This document shows, piece after piece, positions 19,144 to 27,861 of a DNA stretch of 64,000 nucleotides. The stretch is from Alphaproteobacteria bacterium. Its GTDB lineage: Bacteria; Pseudomonadota; Alphaproteobacteria; DSM-16000; Inquilinaceae. Position numbers and translations under genes: made by a program. The stretch covers positions 1 to 64,000 of the forward strand of contig JANQGH010000066.1 of the NCBI GenBank assembly GCA_028277405.1, written 5' to 3'. Positions within the stretch are counted from its first letter, which is position 1; every line of letters starts with the position of its first letter. A model generated the notes under the pieces. That model was not told the DNA's origin and searched no databases. It was given only the letters and a program-made list of their open reading frames with translations.

Positions 19144-20178
19144 TCACGCCGCCTGGACTTCCAGCAGCAACGGATTGCTGCGGACCGTGGCCGGCTGGCC
19201 GGGCTGGATATCGAAGGTGCGCTCGGCGAACAAGATCCAGAAACCGGGCGTCGAGGTGTCCGGTAGCCCGATGCCGACCAGATCTGCTGGCGGCGGTAGA
19301 TTGTCTGGATCGATGCCGGCGCTAACCGGCTGCGTCGGCACGGCTGGCGGCACCGATGTCCAGCCCACCGTCTCCCACCGTTCCCAGCGCAAGGTCACGT
19401 TGGCGCCGATATCGCCTGCAATCCAGATTTGGGCGGTGAAGCCCGCAAGCGTCGGGTCGGTCGACAGGAATGTCAGGCTGGCGAGGCACGCGCCGGCCTC
19501 GACGAAGCAGATTGCGGGCTGCCAGTCGACCCGGGCGGTATCGACCGTCCTAGGCCGGACCGGCGGCAGGAAGCGCACGCCATTCGCGGTCTCGAAGGGC
19601 TGGTCCCGGGTCTCGATCTGTCCGCGGGTTTCCCAATCGATCATTTCGACCGGCGTGTCCTGGCGCCGCGGCTGGCTGGGTACGATCGGCGTCAAGGCGA
19701 ACTCGTAACAGACGGACGTGCGGTATGTGACGTCGCCCTGGGTCGACCAGATGTTGTGCAGTTCCTCGTTACTGATCGGGATCATCACCGCCTGCAACGT
19801 CACCTGTTCGCCCGCGACATCGAACGGCCCCAGCACCGGTGCCTCGTGAAACACGCGGATGGCGTCGCCCAGGATGCGCAAATCGATCTCGCCCGTCGGG
19901 ATGTTGTCCTCGCTGGTCGAGAACGCCGTCACCAGGCAGTGCAGCCGGATGAACCACGGGTCCATCGGCCGTGTGTCGGGATAGAAGCCGGAGGACTCAA
20001 TGCGATAGAAGAACAGATTCAAAAAGTGATCACCCGCCTGGGCGTTCGCCGGCAGCGCGTCGATCGGCGACCCGATCACCGGCAGCACGGTGGCCCCGCC
20101 CGGCTGTAAGTTGGCGCTCAAGAAGTCGCGCACCGACGTACACGCGATCGACAAGGCGGAGGGCGGCGGCGCCGGCAC
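19144..20178 (-). CDS. DUF4255/Pvc16-type tail cap (terminator) protein
   Basis: The 344-residue protein has the Pvc16 N-terminal signature in its first 190 residues: DHFLNLFFYRIESSGFYPD, WFIRLHCLVTAF, TGEIDLRILGDAIRVFHEAPVLG, and ISNEELHNIWSTQGDVTYRTSVCYEF. The Afp16/Pvc16 protein caps sheath and tube and fixes particle length. The C-terminal 140 residues form another beta-rich domain. It lies between the proline-rich gene and the AAA+ gene, each only a few bases away. Equivalent genes usually lie near the ATPase, in agreement. Confidence 0.9.
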   Translation of the reverse strand: MPAPPPSALSIACTSVRDFLSANLQPGGATVLPVIGSPIDALPANAQAGDHFLNLFFYRIESSGFYPDTRPMDPWFIRLHCLVTAFSTSEDNIPTGEIDLRILGDAIRVFHEAPVLGPFDVAGEQVTLQAVMIPISNEELHNIWSTQGDVTYRTSVCYEFALTPIVPSQPRRQDTPVEMIDWETRGQIETRDQPFETANGVRFLPPVRPRTVDTARVDWQPAICFVEAGACLASLTFLSTDPTLAGFTAQIWIAGDIGANVTLRWERWETVGWTSVPPAVPTQPVSAGIDPDNLPPPADLVGIGLPDTSTPGFWILFAERTFDIQPGQPATVRSNPLLLEVQAA

Positions 20179-20181
20179 GGC

Positions 20182-21174
20182 TCATAGCCTCCGCAGATAG
20201 CGCCGACTGGCCGAGATCGCAGCCAGTCGGGAACGCGCCGGTGCGGCCTGCTGGGCCGGGGCTGGATCCGTCACCACGACATCGATCTGGTCGATCTGCA
20301 GCAAGGGCGATTGCTCGGCGGCCGGCGGCTGGATCACCGGTGCCGGACGATACCGCTCCGGTTGAGGCGCGGGCATCGGCTCCAAAACGGGCGGCACGTC
20401 TCGCTGGGGTGTGCTGGTGCCATCCTCAGTGCCATCCTCAGCCTGCTGGACCGGCTCGGGCCGGGTCGGCGGCTCGCCTTGATCATGACCAGCGCCAGCA
20501 ACAGGCTGATCGGATGGCGTATTCGCTTGCGGCGTCTCCTGCACGGTCGCGGCAGAGTCCAGCTGCCCGATAGACGCTTCGGCAGGCGCCGGTTCAGCGG
20601 GTTGCAGCCGCGACACCTGGTCGGGCGAAGTCTCCGGAGGCGATGCAAACGGTTCCTGAGCAGATGCTACGGGCGCCGGTCTATCGCCGCTATCTTGCTG
20701 CTCGTCGGCTGGCGACGCGACCGTGCCAAGATCGTTTATCTCGACACGAACCACAGGTTCCTGGTCGCGACGGCCGAACGCTTCTCCATGCGCGGTTTCG
20801 GCGTCTGCGGCCGCCGGCGGCTGAGGCCGATCGAAATCGGTTGCGCCGACGGGTTCGGGCCTTGTGCCGGCCGTACCTGCGACAGCCGCCAGTCTTTGAT
20901 CGAGCGCGGATTGTTCTGGCCGCGAGGAAGTGCCCGGTTCAGGCATCGAAGCGGCTGGCGGCGTTTCGTCTGAGGGTCCCGCAACGGCTGGCGGCACAGC
21001 CTCCGGAATGGTAACCGATGGCTCAGTCTGCGAAGCAACAGGCTCGCTATGCGCTGGCCGATCGACCGGCGCGGTCATCGTCGGCAGACTCGGCAGCTGC
21101 CCCTTTGGACGCGCCACGGCATGCCCAGATGCCGGGCTCCGCGATTGTTGGGCGATGCGGCCGAGGAAGCTCAT
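20182..21174 (-). CDS. Proline/glutamate/alanine/glutamine-rich disordered eCIS protein
   Basis: The 330-residue protein opens MSFLGRIAQQSRSPASGHA and ends in a basic segment RSRLAAISASRRYLRRL. Nearly everything between is a low-complexity run of Pro, Glu, Ala, Gln and Ser with no obvious hydrophobic core. I do not recognise a family. It starts with an ATGA overlap and lies where some loci encode variable tape-measure or linker proteins. Both termini look like short amphipathic helices that could dock on ring proteins, so a length-setting or internal-linker role is possible but unproven. Its composition is unlike any other gene in the operon. Confidence 0.7.
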   Translation of the reverse strand: MSFLGRIAQQSRSPASGHAVARPKGQLPSLPTMTAPVDRPAHSEPVASQTEPSVTIPEAVPPAVAGPSDETPPAASMPEPGTSSRPEQSALDQRLAAVAGTAGTRPEPVGATDFDRPQPPAAADAETAHGEAFGRRDQEPVVRVEINDLGTVASPADEQQDSGDRPAPVASAQEPFASPPETSPDQVSRLQPAEPAPAEASIGQLDSAATVQETPQANTPSDQPVAGAGHDQGEPPTRPEPVQQAEDGTEDGTSTPQRDVPPVLEPMPAPQPERYRPAPVIQPPAAEQSPLLQIDQIDVVVTDPAPAQQAAPARSRLAAISASRRYLRRL

Positions 21175-21983
21175 GCCGACCGCCTCATCATCGACGATGG
21201 CGCGGCATCGCGCGCGATCAGGGCGAGGTAGCGCTGCCGACGGCCGCGCGGCAGGGCAAGAATCTCACGCTCTGACCAATGATAGGCCGAGGCGATGCGG
21301 TGGACTTCCTGATAAAGCGTATCGGGCCTGGGCAGTGGCATCGCATCGATGCCGAGATCCACGAGGCATGTTCGGCCGCAGGACGGGCAATCGAGCGACG
21401 TCTCGGTCACGGCCTCGGGCGATACGGCCTCCAGCGCCGTGTCTATGCGCGCCAAATCCGCCTCATCCAACTGCCCGACATCGACCGGCATTTTGCTGTC
21501 GACAAGGCAGAGCGCGACCACCCTTCGTTGTGCCGCCTCTCCTTCGAGACCCTCGGCGGCCAGCGCTTCTTGGTCGCCACCGACAGGCGCACGGAAGGTC
21601 GCTCCGTCGACCGTCACGATCGGAAAACCCTCCCCCGCCGGTTTGCACGGCAAATCGCCGAACCGCATGGCAAAGTCGAAGGGCTCAGCACAGTGCTGGC
21701 AATCCGCCGTCATCCAGCCAGTTTCGGTATCGAGCAAAGCGACAAGCTGCTGCATCAGGAACTGGCGGTCGCCGACGGCAAGGGCGCGGACGTCCTCGAT
21801 CGTCGCCGGCGCGCCGCCGAGCGTCTCGAGCGCAGCGGTCAGGATTGCCGTGATCCGCTGAGGGACACCGTCATCGGCGGCGAAAGCCTCGGCAATCGCC
21901 AACTCGTCGCCCCCGGTCAGCGTCTTGAAGCGATAATCCCGCAGCCGCTGCCCGTCGCGCATGATGCCGCCGGGCAGGGTCAT
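21171..21983 (-). CDS. Four-cysteine baseplate-type protein
   Basis: The 270-residue protein has two CxxC pairs (C95/C98 and C199/C202), as in a split zinc ribbon. A preceding helical segment, VGDRQFLMQQLVALL, and a C-terminal segment YHWSEREILALPRGRRQRYLALI are also present. This layout resembles the T4 baseplate/assembly-type proteins (T4_baseplate family) encoded beside tube genes in eCIS clusters. A hub-assembly or chaperone-like role is inferred. The start overlaps the tube gene stop by one base (TGATG) and the end overlaps the proline-rich gene (ATGA). Confidence 0.65.
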   Translation of the reverse strand: MTLPGGIMRDGQRLRDYRFKTLTGGDELAIAEAFAADDGVPQRITAILTAALETLGGAPATIEDVRALAVGDRQFLMQQLVALLDTETGWMTADCQHCAEPFDFAMRFGDLPCKPAGEGFPIVTVDGATFRAPVGGDQEALAAEGLEGEAAQRRVVALCLVDSKMPVDVGQLDEADLARIDTALEAVSPEAVTETSLDCPSCGRTCLVDLGIDAMPLPRPDTLYQEVHRIASAYHWSEREILALPRGRRQRYLALIARDAAPSSMMRRSA

Positions 21984-22492
21984 CAGCTTTCCGCGGGCTC
22001 CGCGACACCCTCGTCGCGCTGCCAGCCTTCATGCTGCAAGGTGATGCTTTGGATGCCGACCGTGTTCATCGAGTTGCTGTCGAGGTCCGGCAGCGCCTGA
22101 TAGTCCGACACCCAGGCTCTGAACAGCTTATAACTAATCGCCACAACACCCTGAAGATTAAGGACATTAATCGAGATGTTCTTGCGATAGTTCTTCAAGC
22201 TGGTGGCCACGTCGCCGTCGAAGCTGTTGACCATGTTGGCCCAGCGTTCGAACACCAGATCGTGGCTGAGACCCTGTTCCAACGTCACCGGCTCATAGCT
22301 GGTGCCGCCGGGCATGGTGCGCTGGAACGAGGGCGAGCCCGCGTCGCGCCATTTGACCGGCTCGGTGGTCTTCTTCAACGCCCCCATCTTCTGCAGGCCG
22401 GCAACGACTTCGCCGTCGATCACCACCTGGAACTTGAAGGTGCGGTAGGGGTCAAACCGGTGCGCATTCACCGGAAACATGGGTGCGGCCAT
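21983..22492 (-). CDS. eCIS inner tube protein (gp19/Afp1-like)
   Basis: The 169-residue protein fits the contractile tail tube family. It has an N-terminal FPVNAHRFDPYRTFKFQVVIDG segment, then VAGLQKMGALKKTTEPVKW, MPGGTSYEPVTLEQGLSHD, and a closing strand SITLQHEGWQRD. Hexamers stack to form the inner tube that carries cargo. It follows the sheath gene by 12 bases, the canonical order. Only one tube gene is present, unlike Afp/PVC, which have two or more tube-type genes. Confidence 0.93.
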   Translation of the reverse strand: MAAPMFPVNAHRFDPYRTFKFQVVIDGEVVAGLQKMGALKKTTEPVKWRDAGSPSFQRTMPGGTSYEPVTLEQGLSHDLVFERWANMVNSFDGDVATSLKNYRKNISINVLNLQGVVAISYKLFRAWVSDYQALPDLDSNSMNTVGIQSITLQHEGWQRDEGVAEPAES

Positions 22493-22504
22493 TGTCCTGC
22501 CTCC

Positions 22505-24499
22505 CTACTGCTGGTTCAGCTTCTGCTGAATCTGGATGATGACGAATTCGGCGGGTTTCGCCGGGGCGAAGCCGACGATGACGCGGACGATGCCGCTGTC
22601 GATGTCGGTCTGGGTCATGGTGTCGCCCAGGCCGCAGCGCACGAAATAGGCGTCCGAGGATTTCTCGCCCTGGAACGCGCCGGCGCGGAACAGCCCTTCC
22701 ATGAAGCCGCCGATATTGGCCCTCAGCGAGCCCCACAGCACATGGGTGTTCGGCTGAAAGACCACCGATTGCAGGCTCTGATACAGGCTCTCGCCGATCA
22801 GGATCGCGGTCCGGCGCACCGGGACGTAGCGGTATTCTGGGTTCGCCTTGGTCGCCAGCGTGCGCGCGCCCCAAATGACGGGCGGGCCGACGACGTTGCG
22901 CAGCGCGTTGACACCCCAGACGTTGAGCTGATCCTGTTCGGGATCGCCGACGACGAATTCGGTGTCGCGCATGCCCTTCACATCCGCCTCCAGCCCGGCC
23001 GGCGCCTTCCAGACACCGCGCCTGCCGTCGATCCGAGACCAGATCCCGGCGGCAAATCCGGAGGGCGGCACCAGCACGGTCTTGGGCCGGTTGGGCGCGT
23101 TTTCCGGGTGATAGTACGGGTTGGCGACACGCACATAAGGGTAATAGAGCGCGCTGTAGGATGACGTCGTAAACCCTTGGCCTTTAACGAGCTTTTGGGT
23201 CTTCAACTCAACCGACACTTCAGGGTCGACGATCACCATGCGGTTGCGCATTTTCTCCGCGTGGCCGACGGCCGCGCCGATCACCGATTGGCCGATCGCA
23301 TCGCTGCTGCCGTCCGGGTCCCATTGACGCCCCGGCAGGCAGATGATGCTGGCGTCGCGGAAGTTCTCCAGCTTGGCGAAGGCGGCCTGATAGTCGCTCA
23401 ACTGCGGCTCTTCACCATCGCTGCCCGCCGACAGCGCGGCGTCCTCGCCCACCGCGTACGGCAGATCGGCCGTGCCCGTGATGTCGTTGGCGACTGCCGC
23501 CGCACCCAGGCCCAGCACGGCACGGGCCGTCCCGGCACCGGCGCCGCCGATGGGGGCGACGCTCGATGGCGCGGTGCCGTCGCTCTCGGTGCCCGAGGTG
23601 AAGACGAGCCGGTCATCGGCCACCTCGGCGGTAAACCCGCTGCCCGACGTGCCCGGAAGGGCGGCATTGGCCCGCACGGTCGCCTGGATAAACTCGGCGA
23701 CGGACGCCAGGTTCGTCTTCTTGTCCGGGGCACCGGCCCCCGGGAAGACGATCGCCGTCTGTGTCGGGACGCCGCCGGCATCCAGTTCCAACGTCAGGGT
23801 CTTGCCGGCCAGCGTGTCGAAATCGGCGCTGGTGATGCCGGACAGATCGTCGCTGGTCAGCGTGCCACGGCGCGTGTAGCCGAGATCCCCATGCGCCTGG
23901 CCGTCCTGCACATTGACCAGGCCGGAACCATCGTTGATGACTTCGACCAAATAGCGCGGGTCGGTCGACACCAGACTGATCTGATCGAACGCCTCCAGCG
24001 CTGTGAAATCGTCGCCCACGCCATGGCCGATCTCAATCAGGTAGCCGAGTGCCGGATCGCCGGCGTCCATCAGCTCCATCCTGATGGTCAGATCGTTCGC
24101 CCAACTGCCCTCGTCGACGGCGGTGAACTCAAAGATCTCGGCCGCGTTGCCGGGGTTGGTGATGCCGGTGCTGGCGGCAGCGAGAGCCGGTGTGCCGTCG
24201 CGCGCCAGTCGCACGATGTAGGCCTGCCGGCCGCCATTTTGGAAGTAGGCGGAGATGGAATGCCCCATCGGGTCACCCAGCTTCGCCTTCGCCGTGTCGC
24301 GGATACCGCCATACTGGTCGTTAATCCGGCCAAACTTCTGAACGAAATCATCCTGTTTGAAGATCAGTTCCGGCTCGCCGACCGTGCCCCGTGTCAGATA
24401 GCCGAGAAACACGGTGGTCGATGTGCTGGCCGCCTCGATGGGAATAAGGCCGCTCGGGATCTCTTCGATATAGATCCCTGGATGCAGATACGTCGGCAT
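22505..24499 (-). CDS. eCIS contractile sheath protein
   Basis: The 664-residue protein starts MPTYLHPGIYIEEIPSG, the typical sheath opening, behind a GAGGAGGGGG ribosome site. The C-terminal domain contains the conserved sheath core: RNRMVIVDPE, YYPYVRV, VPPSGFAAGIWSRIDGRRGVWKAPAG, and INALRNV-like and RRTAILIGESLYQSLQSVVFQPN segments. It ends in the strand-exchange tail VIIQIQQKLNQ. The middle (about 190-370) is an inserted Ala/Gly/Thr-rich domain, probably exposed on the particle surface. It is the first gene of the operon. Sheath contraction drives the tube into the target. Confidence 0.95.
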   Translation of the reverse strand: MPTYLHPGIYIEEIPSGLIPIEAASTSTTVFLGYLTRGTVGEPELIFKQDDFVQKFGRINDQYGGIRDTAKAKLGDPMGHSISAYFQNGGRQAYIVRLARDGTPALAAASTGITNPGNAAEIFEFTAVDEGSWANDLTIRMELMDAGDPALGYLIEIGHGVGDDFTALEAFDQISLVSTDPRYLVEVINDGSGLVNVQDGQAHGDLGYTRRGTLTSDDLSGITSADFDTLAGKTLTLELDAGGVPTQTAIVFPGAGAPDKKTNLASVAEFIQATVRANAALPGTSGSGFTAEVADDRLVFTSGTESDGTAPSSVAPIGGAGAGTARAVLGLGAAAVANDITGTADLPYAVGEDAALSAGSDGEEPQLSDYQAAFAKLENFRDASIICLPGRQWDPDGSSDAIGQSVIGAAVGHAEKMRNRMVIVDPEVSVELKTQKLVKGQGFTTSSYSALYYPYVRVANPYYHPENAPNRPKTVLVPPSGFAAGIWSRIDGRRGVWKAPAGLEADVKGMRDTEFVVGDPEQDQLNVWGVNALRNVVGPPVIWGARTLATKANPEYRYVPVRRTAILIGESLYQSLQSVVFQPNTHVLWGSLRANIGGFMEGLFRAGAFQGEKSSDAYFVRCGLGDTMTQTDIDSGIVRVIVGFAPAKPAEFVIIQIQQKLNQQ

Positions 24500-24805
24500 G
24501 CTTCGTCCCCCTCCTCGCTGCCTGCGACACCGGAAAAAGCCTGATGGCTATGGCGTCGAGAACATTGGCGTCGGTGCGTTAATGTGGTGTTAGAAATCCG
24601 GGACGCGGACGCTCCCTTTCCGAGCTTCTTGTACTTTATTGTATCACCGGAGGATAAGTTGGCAATAAAGTGACATTTCTGGAATGTTGATAGCAGTAAT
24701 ATTACTCGCCAAAATGGCGCCTCATGGATCACGAGATCGGAATTCCTCGCAATAGGAGGCCTATTTTAATAAGCGCGTTCTTGATTAAATGCGGCGACCT
24801 GGTTA
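24500..24805. other. Divergent intergenic region between eCIS operon and Rieske gene
   Basis: About 300 AT-richer bases separate the sheath start (minus) from the Rieske gene (plus). It contains a candidate promoter and inverted repeat for the eCIS direction (annotated separately). No convincing open frame or RNA gene was seen. A plus-strand promoter for the Rieske gene is expected but I could not pick a convincing pair of boxes. Confidence 0.6.
24633..24671 (-). promoter_or_regulatory. Candidate eCIS promoter inside a perfect 9-bp inverted repeat
   Basis: On the minus strand TTGCCA (24665-24660) and TACAAT (24643-24638) are separated by 16 bases, a good sigma70-type pair pointing at the sheath gene about 130 bases away. 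The arms ACTTTATTG (24633-24641) and CAATAAAGT (24663-24671) form a perfect 9-bp inverted repeat covering both boxes. A repressor bound there would block the promoter, so this is a plausible operator. No regulator gene lies next to it. Confidence 0.5.
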
Positions 24806-26434
24806 ATGTTTCCTATCGAAACCTCTGGACATTCGTCGATGAAAACCAGTGAGCAATCCGACTGGCACAAGGCCGTTTCGGCGTCGGAGCTCGCCGACCG
24901 CCGCCAGGCGGTCGTGAAGCCTAAAGGGCGCCAGATCCTTGTTCTACAACATGGAAATCAGGTTTTTGCCTGCGACAATCGCTGCCCGCATGAGGGCCAC
25001 CCGTTGGCGAAGGGCGTGCTCGATGACGAGTGTCGGCTGACCTGCAACTGGCACAATTGGAAGTTCGATCTGGTGTCCGGGGAGACGATCAGGGGCGGCG
25101 ACCAGCTGCGCCGATACCCGGTGCGACGAACCAACGGCATGATCGAGGTCGACCTGACGGAACCGCCGGCCGCCGAGACAAGGCAGGCCGCCCTGACGGG
25201 CCTGAGAACCGCCTTCGACGAACATGACTACACACGCCTGGCACGCGAGGCGGCGCGGTTTGAGCAGGCCGAGGGCGACTTCCGGGAGTTGCTGATCGCG
25301 GCGTTCGACTGGGCAGCCGCCGGACTTGAGGACGGCACGACACACGCCCATGCCGCCGCACCCGATTGGCTTGCCCTCCGCTCGCGCCTGCCGGAAGCTC
25401 AACCGGCCGACCGCCTTGTGCCGCTCGTGGAGATCCTGGGACACGCGTCGTGGGACGCCCTGCAACAGCCGGGCACCTTCCCGCTTGCCTCAGGCCAGGC
25501 CGACGCGTTCGATGCCGACGCGCTGACCGCAGCCATCGAGGCGGAGGACGAGGACGCCGCCATTCGCCTGGCACGGGCCGGCTTGGCCGAAGGCGGTGGC
25601 GCCTTGTTCAGACCGGTGCTGGAGCGGGCAGCGCTGCGCCACTATCAAGGCTTCGGCCACAGCGTCATCTACGCTTTCAAGACCTACCAGCTGTTGGAAC
25701 TTCTGGGCCCGGATGCCGCCCCTGCCCTGCTGTTGCCGTTGGTCCGCTCGCTGTGCGTCGGCACGCGCGAGGACCTGATACCGGAGTTTCGCGCCTATGC
25801 GCCCGCCCTGGCCGCCTGGGACGGCACCGGTACCGATATGCCAAATGTCGATGATTTCCGGGGCGCCAGCGTGGCCAGGTGCCTGGATCTGATCGCGGGC
25901 GGCAGCAGCGATGTCGACGCGCTCTACAACGTGCTGATGCATGCGGCGTCAGACGCCATGCTGTACTATGATGCGCGCTTTCGGGAGCAGTTCGACGGCC
26001 CGATCGGCCACAACATCGACTGGCTCGATTTCAGCCATGCCCTCACCCAATTGAACGCCAGCCGGATGATCTGTGGTCGCCAGCCCAAGCTATGGCCCGC
26101 CGCGCTGCTGCAGGCCGGATGCTTTCTCGGCCGAAATGCAGCCTTCGTTGATTGGGACCAGGATGTCGGCCATTGGGCCGTGGACGAGCCGGATGCCCTG
26201 TTCGACGGCATCTTTGTGGGGCTGCTGGATCACGGCCAGCCGACCTACATCTTCGTGGCCCACACGCTGAAGCTGGCGTCGGCGTTACGGGCGGAGATCG
26301 ATCACCAGCCGGACGCCCCTTGGGTCCCGACCGCATTGGCCGCCCTGAACCGGTTCGTTCACGAGCCAGCCAAGCAAAAGCATGTGCGCCGCTCCGCCCA
26401 TCAGGCTTGGAGCTTCGTTTCAGGCGCCGGCTGA
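24806..26434 (+). CDS. Rieske [2Fe-2S] protein with a long uncharacterised helical domain
   Basis: The 542-residue protein has an N-terminal Rieske ferredoxin domain (about 19-120). Cluster ligands C60 and H62 lie in CPHEGHP and C80 and H83 in CNWHNW. The remaining 400 residues are helical, rich in Ala, Leu and Asp, with several His and Tyr; I do not recognise them as a ring-hydroxylase catalytic domain because no 2-His-1-carboxylate motif is clear. It should be cytoplasmic, as no signal or membrane segment is seen. It is transcribed away from the eCIS operon. The start could also be the ATG at 24839; neither has a clear ribosome site. An oxygenase, redox or sensing role is open. Confidence 0.85.
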   Translation: MFPIETSGHSSMKTSEQSDWHKAVSASELADRRQAVVKPKGRQILVLQHGNQVFACDNRCPHEGHPLAKGVLDDECRLTCNWHNWKFDLVSGETIRGGDQLRRYPVRRTNGMIEVDLTEPPAAETRQAALTGLRTAFDEHDYTRLAREAARFEQAEGDFRELLIAAFDWAAAGLEDGTTHAHAAAPDWLALRSRLPEAQPADRLVPLVEILGHASWDALQQPGTFPLASGQADAFDADALTAAIEAEDEDAAIRLARAGLAEGGGALFRPVLERAALRHYQGFGHSVIYAFKTYQLLELLGPDAAPALLLPLVRSLCVGTREDLIPEFRAYAPALAAWDGTGTDMPNVDDFRGASVARCLDLIAGGSSDVDALYNVLMHAASDAMLYYDARFREQFDGPIGHNIDWLDFSHALTQLNASRMICGRQPKLWPAALLQAGCFLGRNAAFVDWDQDVGHWAVDEPDALFDGIFVGLLDHGQPTYIFVAHTLKLASALRAEIDHQPDAPWVPTALAALNRFVHEPAKQKHVRRSAHQAWSFVSGAG

Positions 26435-26614
26435 GTTCGAGTAGGGAACTTCGGACGCGGCCGAACGCTGGTCGATCGGTTCGCCTTCCACCTCACGCCG
26501 TCGACGTGCGCACACGGCGTGATGCTTTTCCCAGCTCAACCACGCAAGGCCAATGGCCAGCGCGCCGGCAACGGCACCAATTGCGAAACCAATCCAAACG
26601 CTCAACGAATCCAT
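26420..26614 (-). CDS. Small single-span membrane protein
   Basis: The 64-residue frame starts at ATG 26614 with AGAGGGG seven bases upstream. Residues about 4-27 form one hydrophobic, Gly/Ala-rich membrane segment (WIGFAIGAVAGALAIGLAWL). A basic patch RRRRE and a polar tail follow. The 3' end overlaps the Rieske gene by 15 bases on the opposite strand. The clear ribosome site and typical membrane topology support a real gene. The function is unknown. Confidence 0.6.
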   Translation of the reverse strand: MDSLSVWIGFAIGAVAGALAIGLAWLSWEKHHAVCARRRREVEGEPIDQRSAASEVPYSNSAGA

Positions 26615-27031
26615 AAGCGGCCCCTCTATTGGCCGTGCACACCATAGTTCTTATTGTCACCCGATTGCAACAATAGCAATCGATATCTTTAAAGTGAGCC
26701 AGTATCGTTACACGGATTCCTATCGATCATATATTGTTCAATCGTTTATTTCTCGTCAAATGTGATCAAATCCGCTTCCCACTCGACAGAGAGGTAGTAT
26801 TACTTTCCACTATTCCCAATTAGCTACGAATATGCCTTGGGCGCCACCATCGGACGCCCCCTCGTCATGGCCAGCCCTGGACCGACCGTGGCGGTTCGCT
26901 GCCCCCTACCTTGCGTGCCCGAACCACGTCCACCAAGATAACGTCATCGCTGCCCCAGGGCGGCGCCGAGGTCGCAGACGTTTTCTGCGATCGATCGGAA
27001 TCAGCAACAGTACGCGGAATGGAGCACACCG
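26615..27031. other. AT-rich intergenic region
   Basis: No convincing gene was found. The left half (26640-26830) is clearly AT-richer than the surroundings. It contains an inverted repeat CGATTGC/GCAATCG (26662-26668 with 26676-26682) some 48 bases upstream of the small membrane protein, a possible operator or leader hairpin. The right half is GC-rich, with short open frames lacking ribosome sites. Confidence 0.5.
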
Positions 27032-27403
27032 ATGGAGCTAGGGAACTTTTCGGTCAGCCTGACGGTAAAGGATTTGGCGGCGTCGCGGAGCTTCTACGAA
27101 AAGCTCGGTTTCGAGGTTTTCGGCGGCGATCAGGGCCAGGGCTGGCTGATCATGAAGAGCCCGAGCTGCGTCATCGGCCTGTTTCAAGGCATGTTCGAAA
27201 AGAACACGCTGACCTTCAATCCGGGCTGGGACGCGAATGGGCAAAGGCTGGAGGCGTTCACCGATGTCCGCGAGATCCAGCGGCGGCTGAAGGCCGAGGG
27301 CATCACGCCGGTCAGCGAGGCCGACGAAGCGACAACCGGCCCGGCCAGTTGCATTGTGATCGACCCCGACGGAAACCCCATCCTGATCGACCAGCACGTC
27401 TAA
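27032..27403 (+). CDS. VOC-fold (glyoxalase/bleomycin resistance-like) protein
   Basis: The 123-residue protein has the two beta-alpha-beta-beta-beta halves of the vicinal oxygen chelate fold. The first opens [27 protein letters not shown]; the second ends with [16 protein letters not shown]. The typical metal-site positions are only partly occupied: no His in the first strand, and the terminal D/H region present. Activity is therefore unclear; it may bind small molecules instead of acting as a dioxygenase or isomerase. It stands alone, with converging DUF202 downstream. The length is typical. Confidence 0.88.
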   Translation: MELGNFSVSLTVKDLAASRSFYEKLGFEVFGGDQGQGWLIMKSPSCVIGLFQGMFEKNTLTFNPGWDANGQRLEAFTDVREIQRRLKAEGITPVSEADEATTGPASCIVIDPDGNPILIDQHV

Positions 27404-27429
27404 CGGCCATCGCCCGCGCGGGCGCTGTC

Positions 27430-27750
27430 TCAGGTCACGTGCACGGCAAACATCGCCAGCATGACCATCAAGGCAACGACCAGCGCGATCAAAAAGACGT
27501 CCGCCGCCAGCGGCTCGTCATCCTGCTGTTTTGGGCTGATGATGCGTCGGCGTACGGACAACATGCGAAGGTACGCGACCAGCACCACGAGGCCGCCGGA
27601 GCCGATCAGCATCAGTTCGGACCAGGCCGGCGTATGGATGTCGCCCAATCGCGCCGCCGCCAGGCCGAAGCCGACGACGGCAATGGCCGTCCGAACCCAT
27701 GCCAGAAAGGTGCGTTCGTTGGCGGCGTGCTGAGTGTATTGCGCGATCAT
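27430..27750 (-). CDS. DUF202 family membrane protein (YidH-like)
   Basis: The 106-residue protein carries the DUF202 signature ANERTFLAWVRTAIAVVGFG near the N-terminus (about 9-28), then two further hydrophobic spans (about 44-63 and 84-104). Three membrane helices are predicted in the inner membrane. The family is widespread and of unknown function. It lies downstream of the MFS exporter on the same strand but is separated from it by 111 bases and a hairpin, so it may be transcribed alone. Confidence 0.88.
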   Translation of the reverse strand: MIAQYTQHAANERTFLAWVRTAIAVVGFGLAAARLGDIHTPAWSELMLIGSGGLVVLVAYLRMLSVRRRIISPKQQDDEPLAADVFLIALVVALMVMLAMFAVHVT

Positions 27751-27829
27751 CGGCGCCTGGATGGTCCCTGGTCCGTCTGGAGGGTCGCCTAGCCTATCGC
27801 AGCCGAGATGAGGTTAGAAGGCAGTGGAA

Positions 27830-27848
27830 GAAGTCCCGAAAAGACTTC
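27830..27848 (-). terminator. Hairpin between MFS exporter and DUF202 genes
   Basis: GAAGTC (27830-27835) and GACTTC (27843-27848) form a perfect 6-bp stem with a 7-base loop 14 bases after the MFS stop codon. There is no good U-run after it, so it is only a weak intrinsic-terminator candidate. Confidence 0.35.
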
Positions 27849-27861
27849 CCGCGTCGCCCCC

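Noticed and set aside
26911..27792. 293-residue plus-strand frame over the VOC gene
   Set aside because: It is the +1 or +2 shadow of the VOC gene and antisense to DUF202; no domain or ribosome site.
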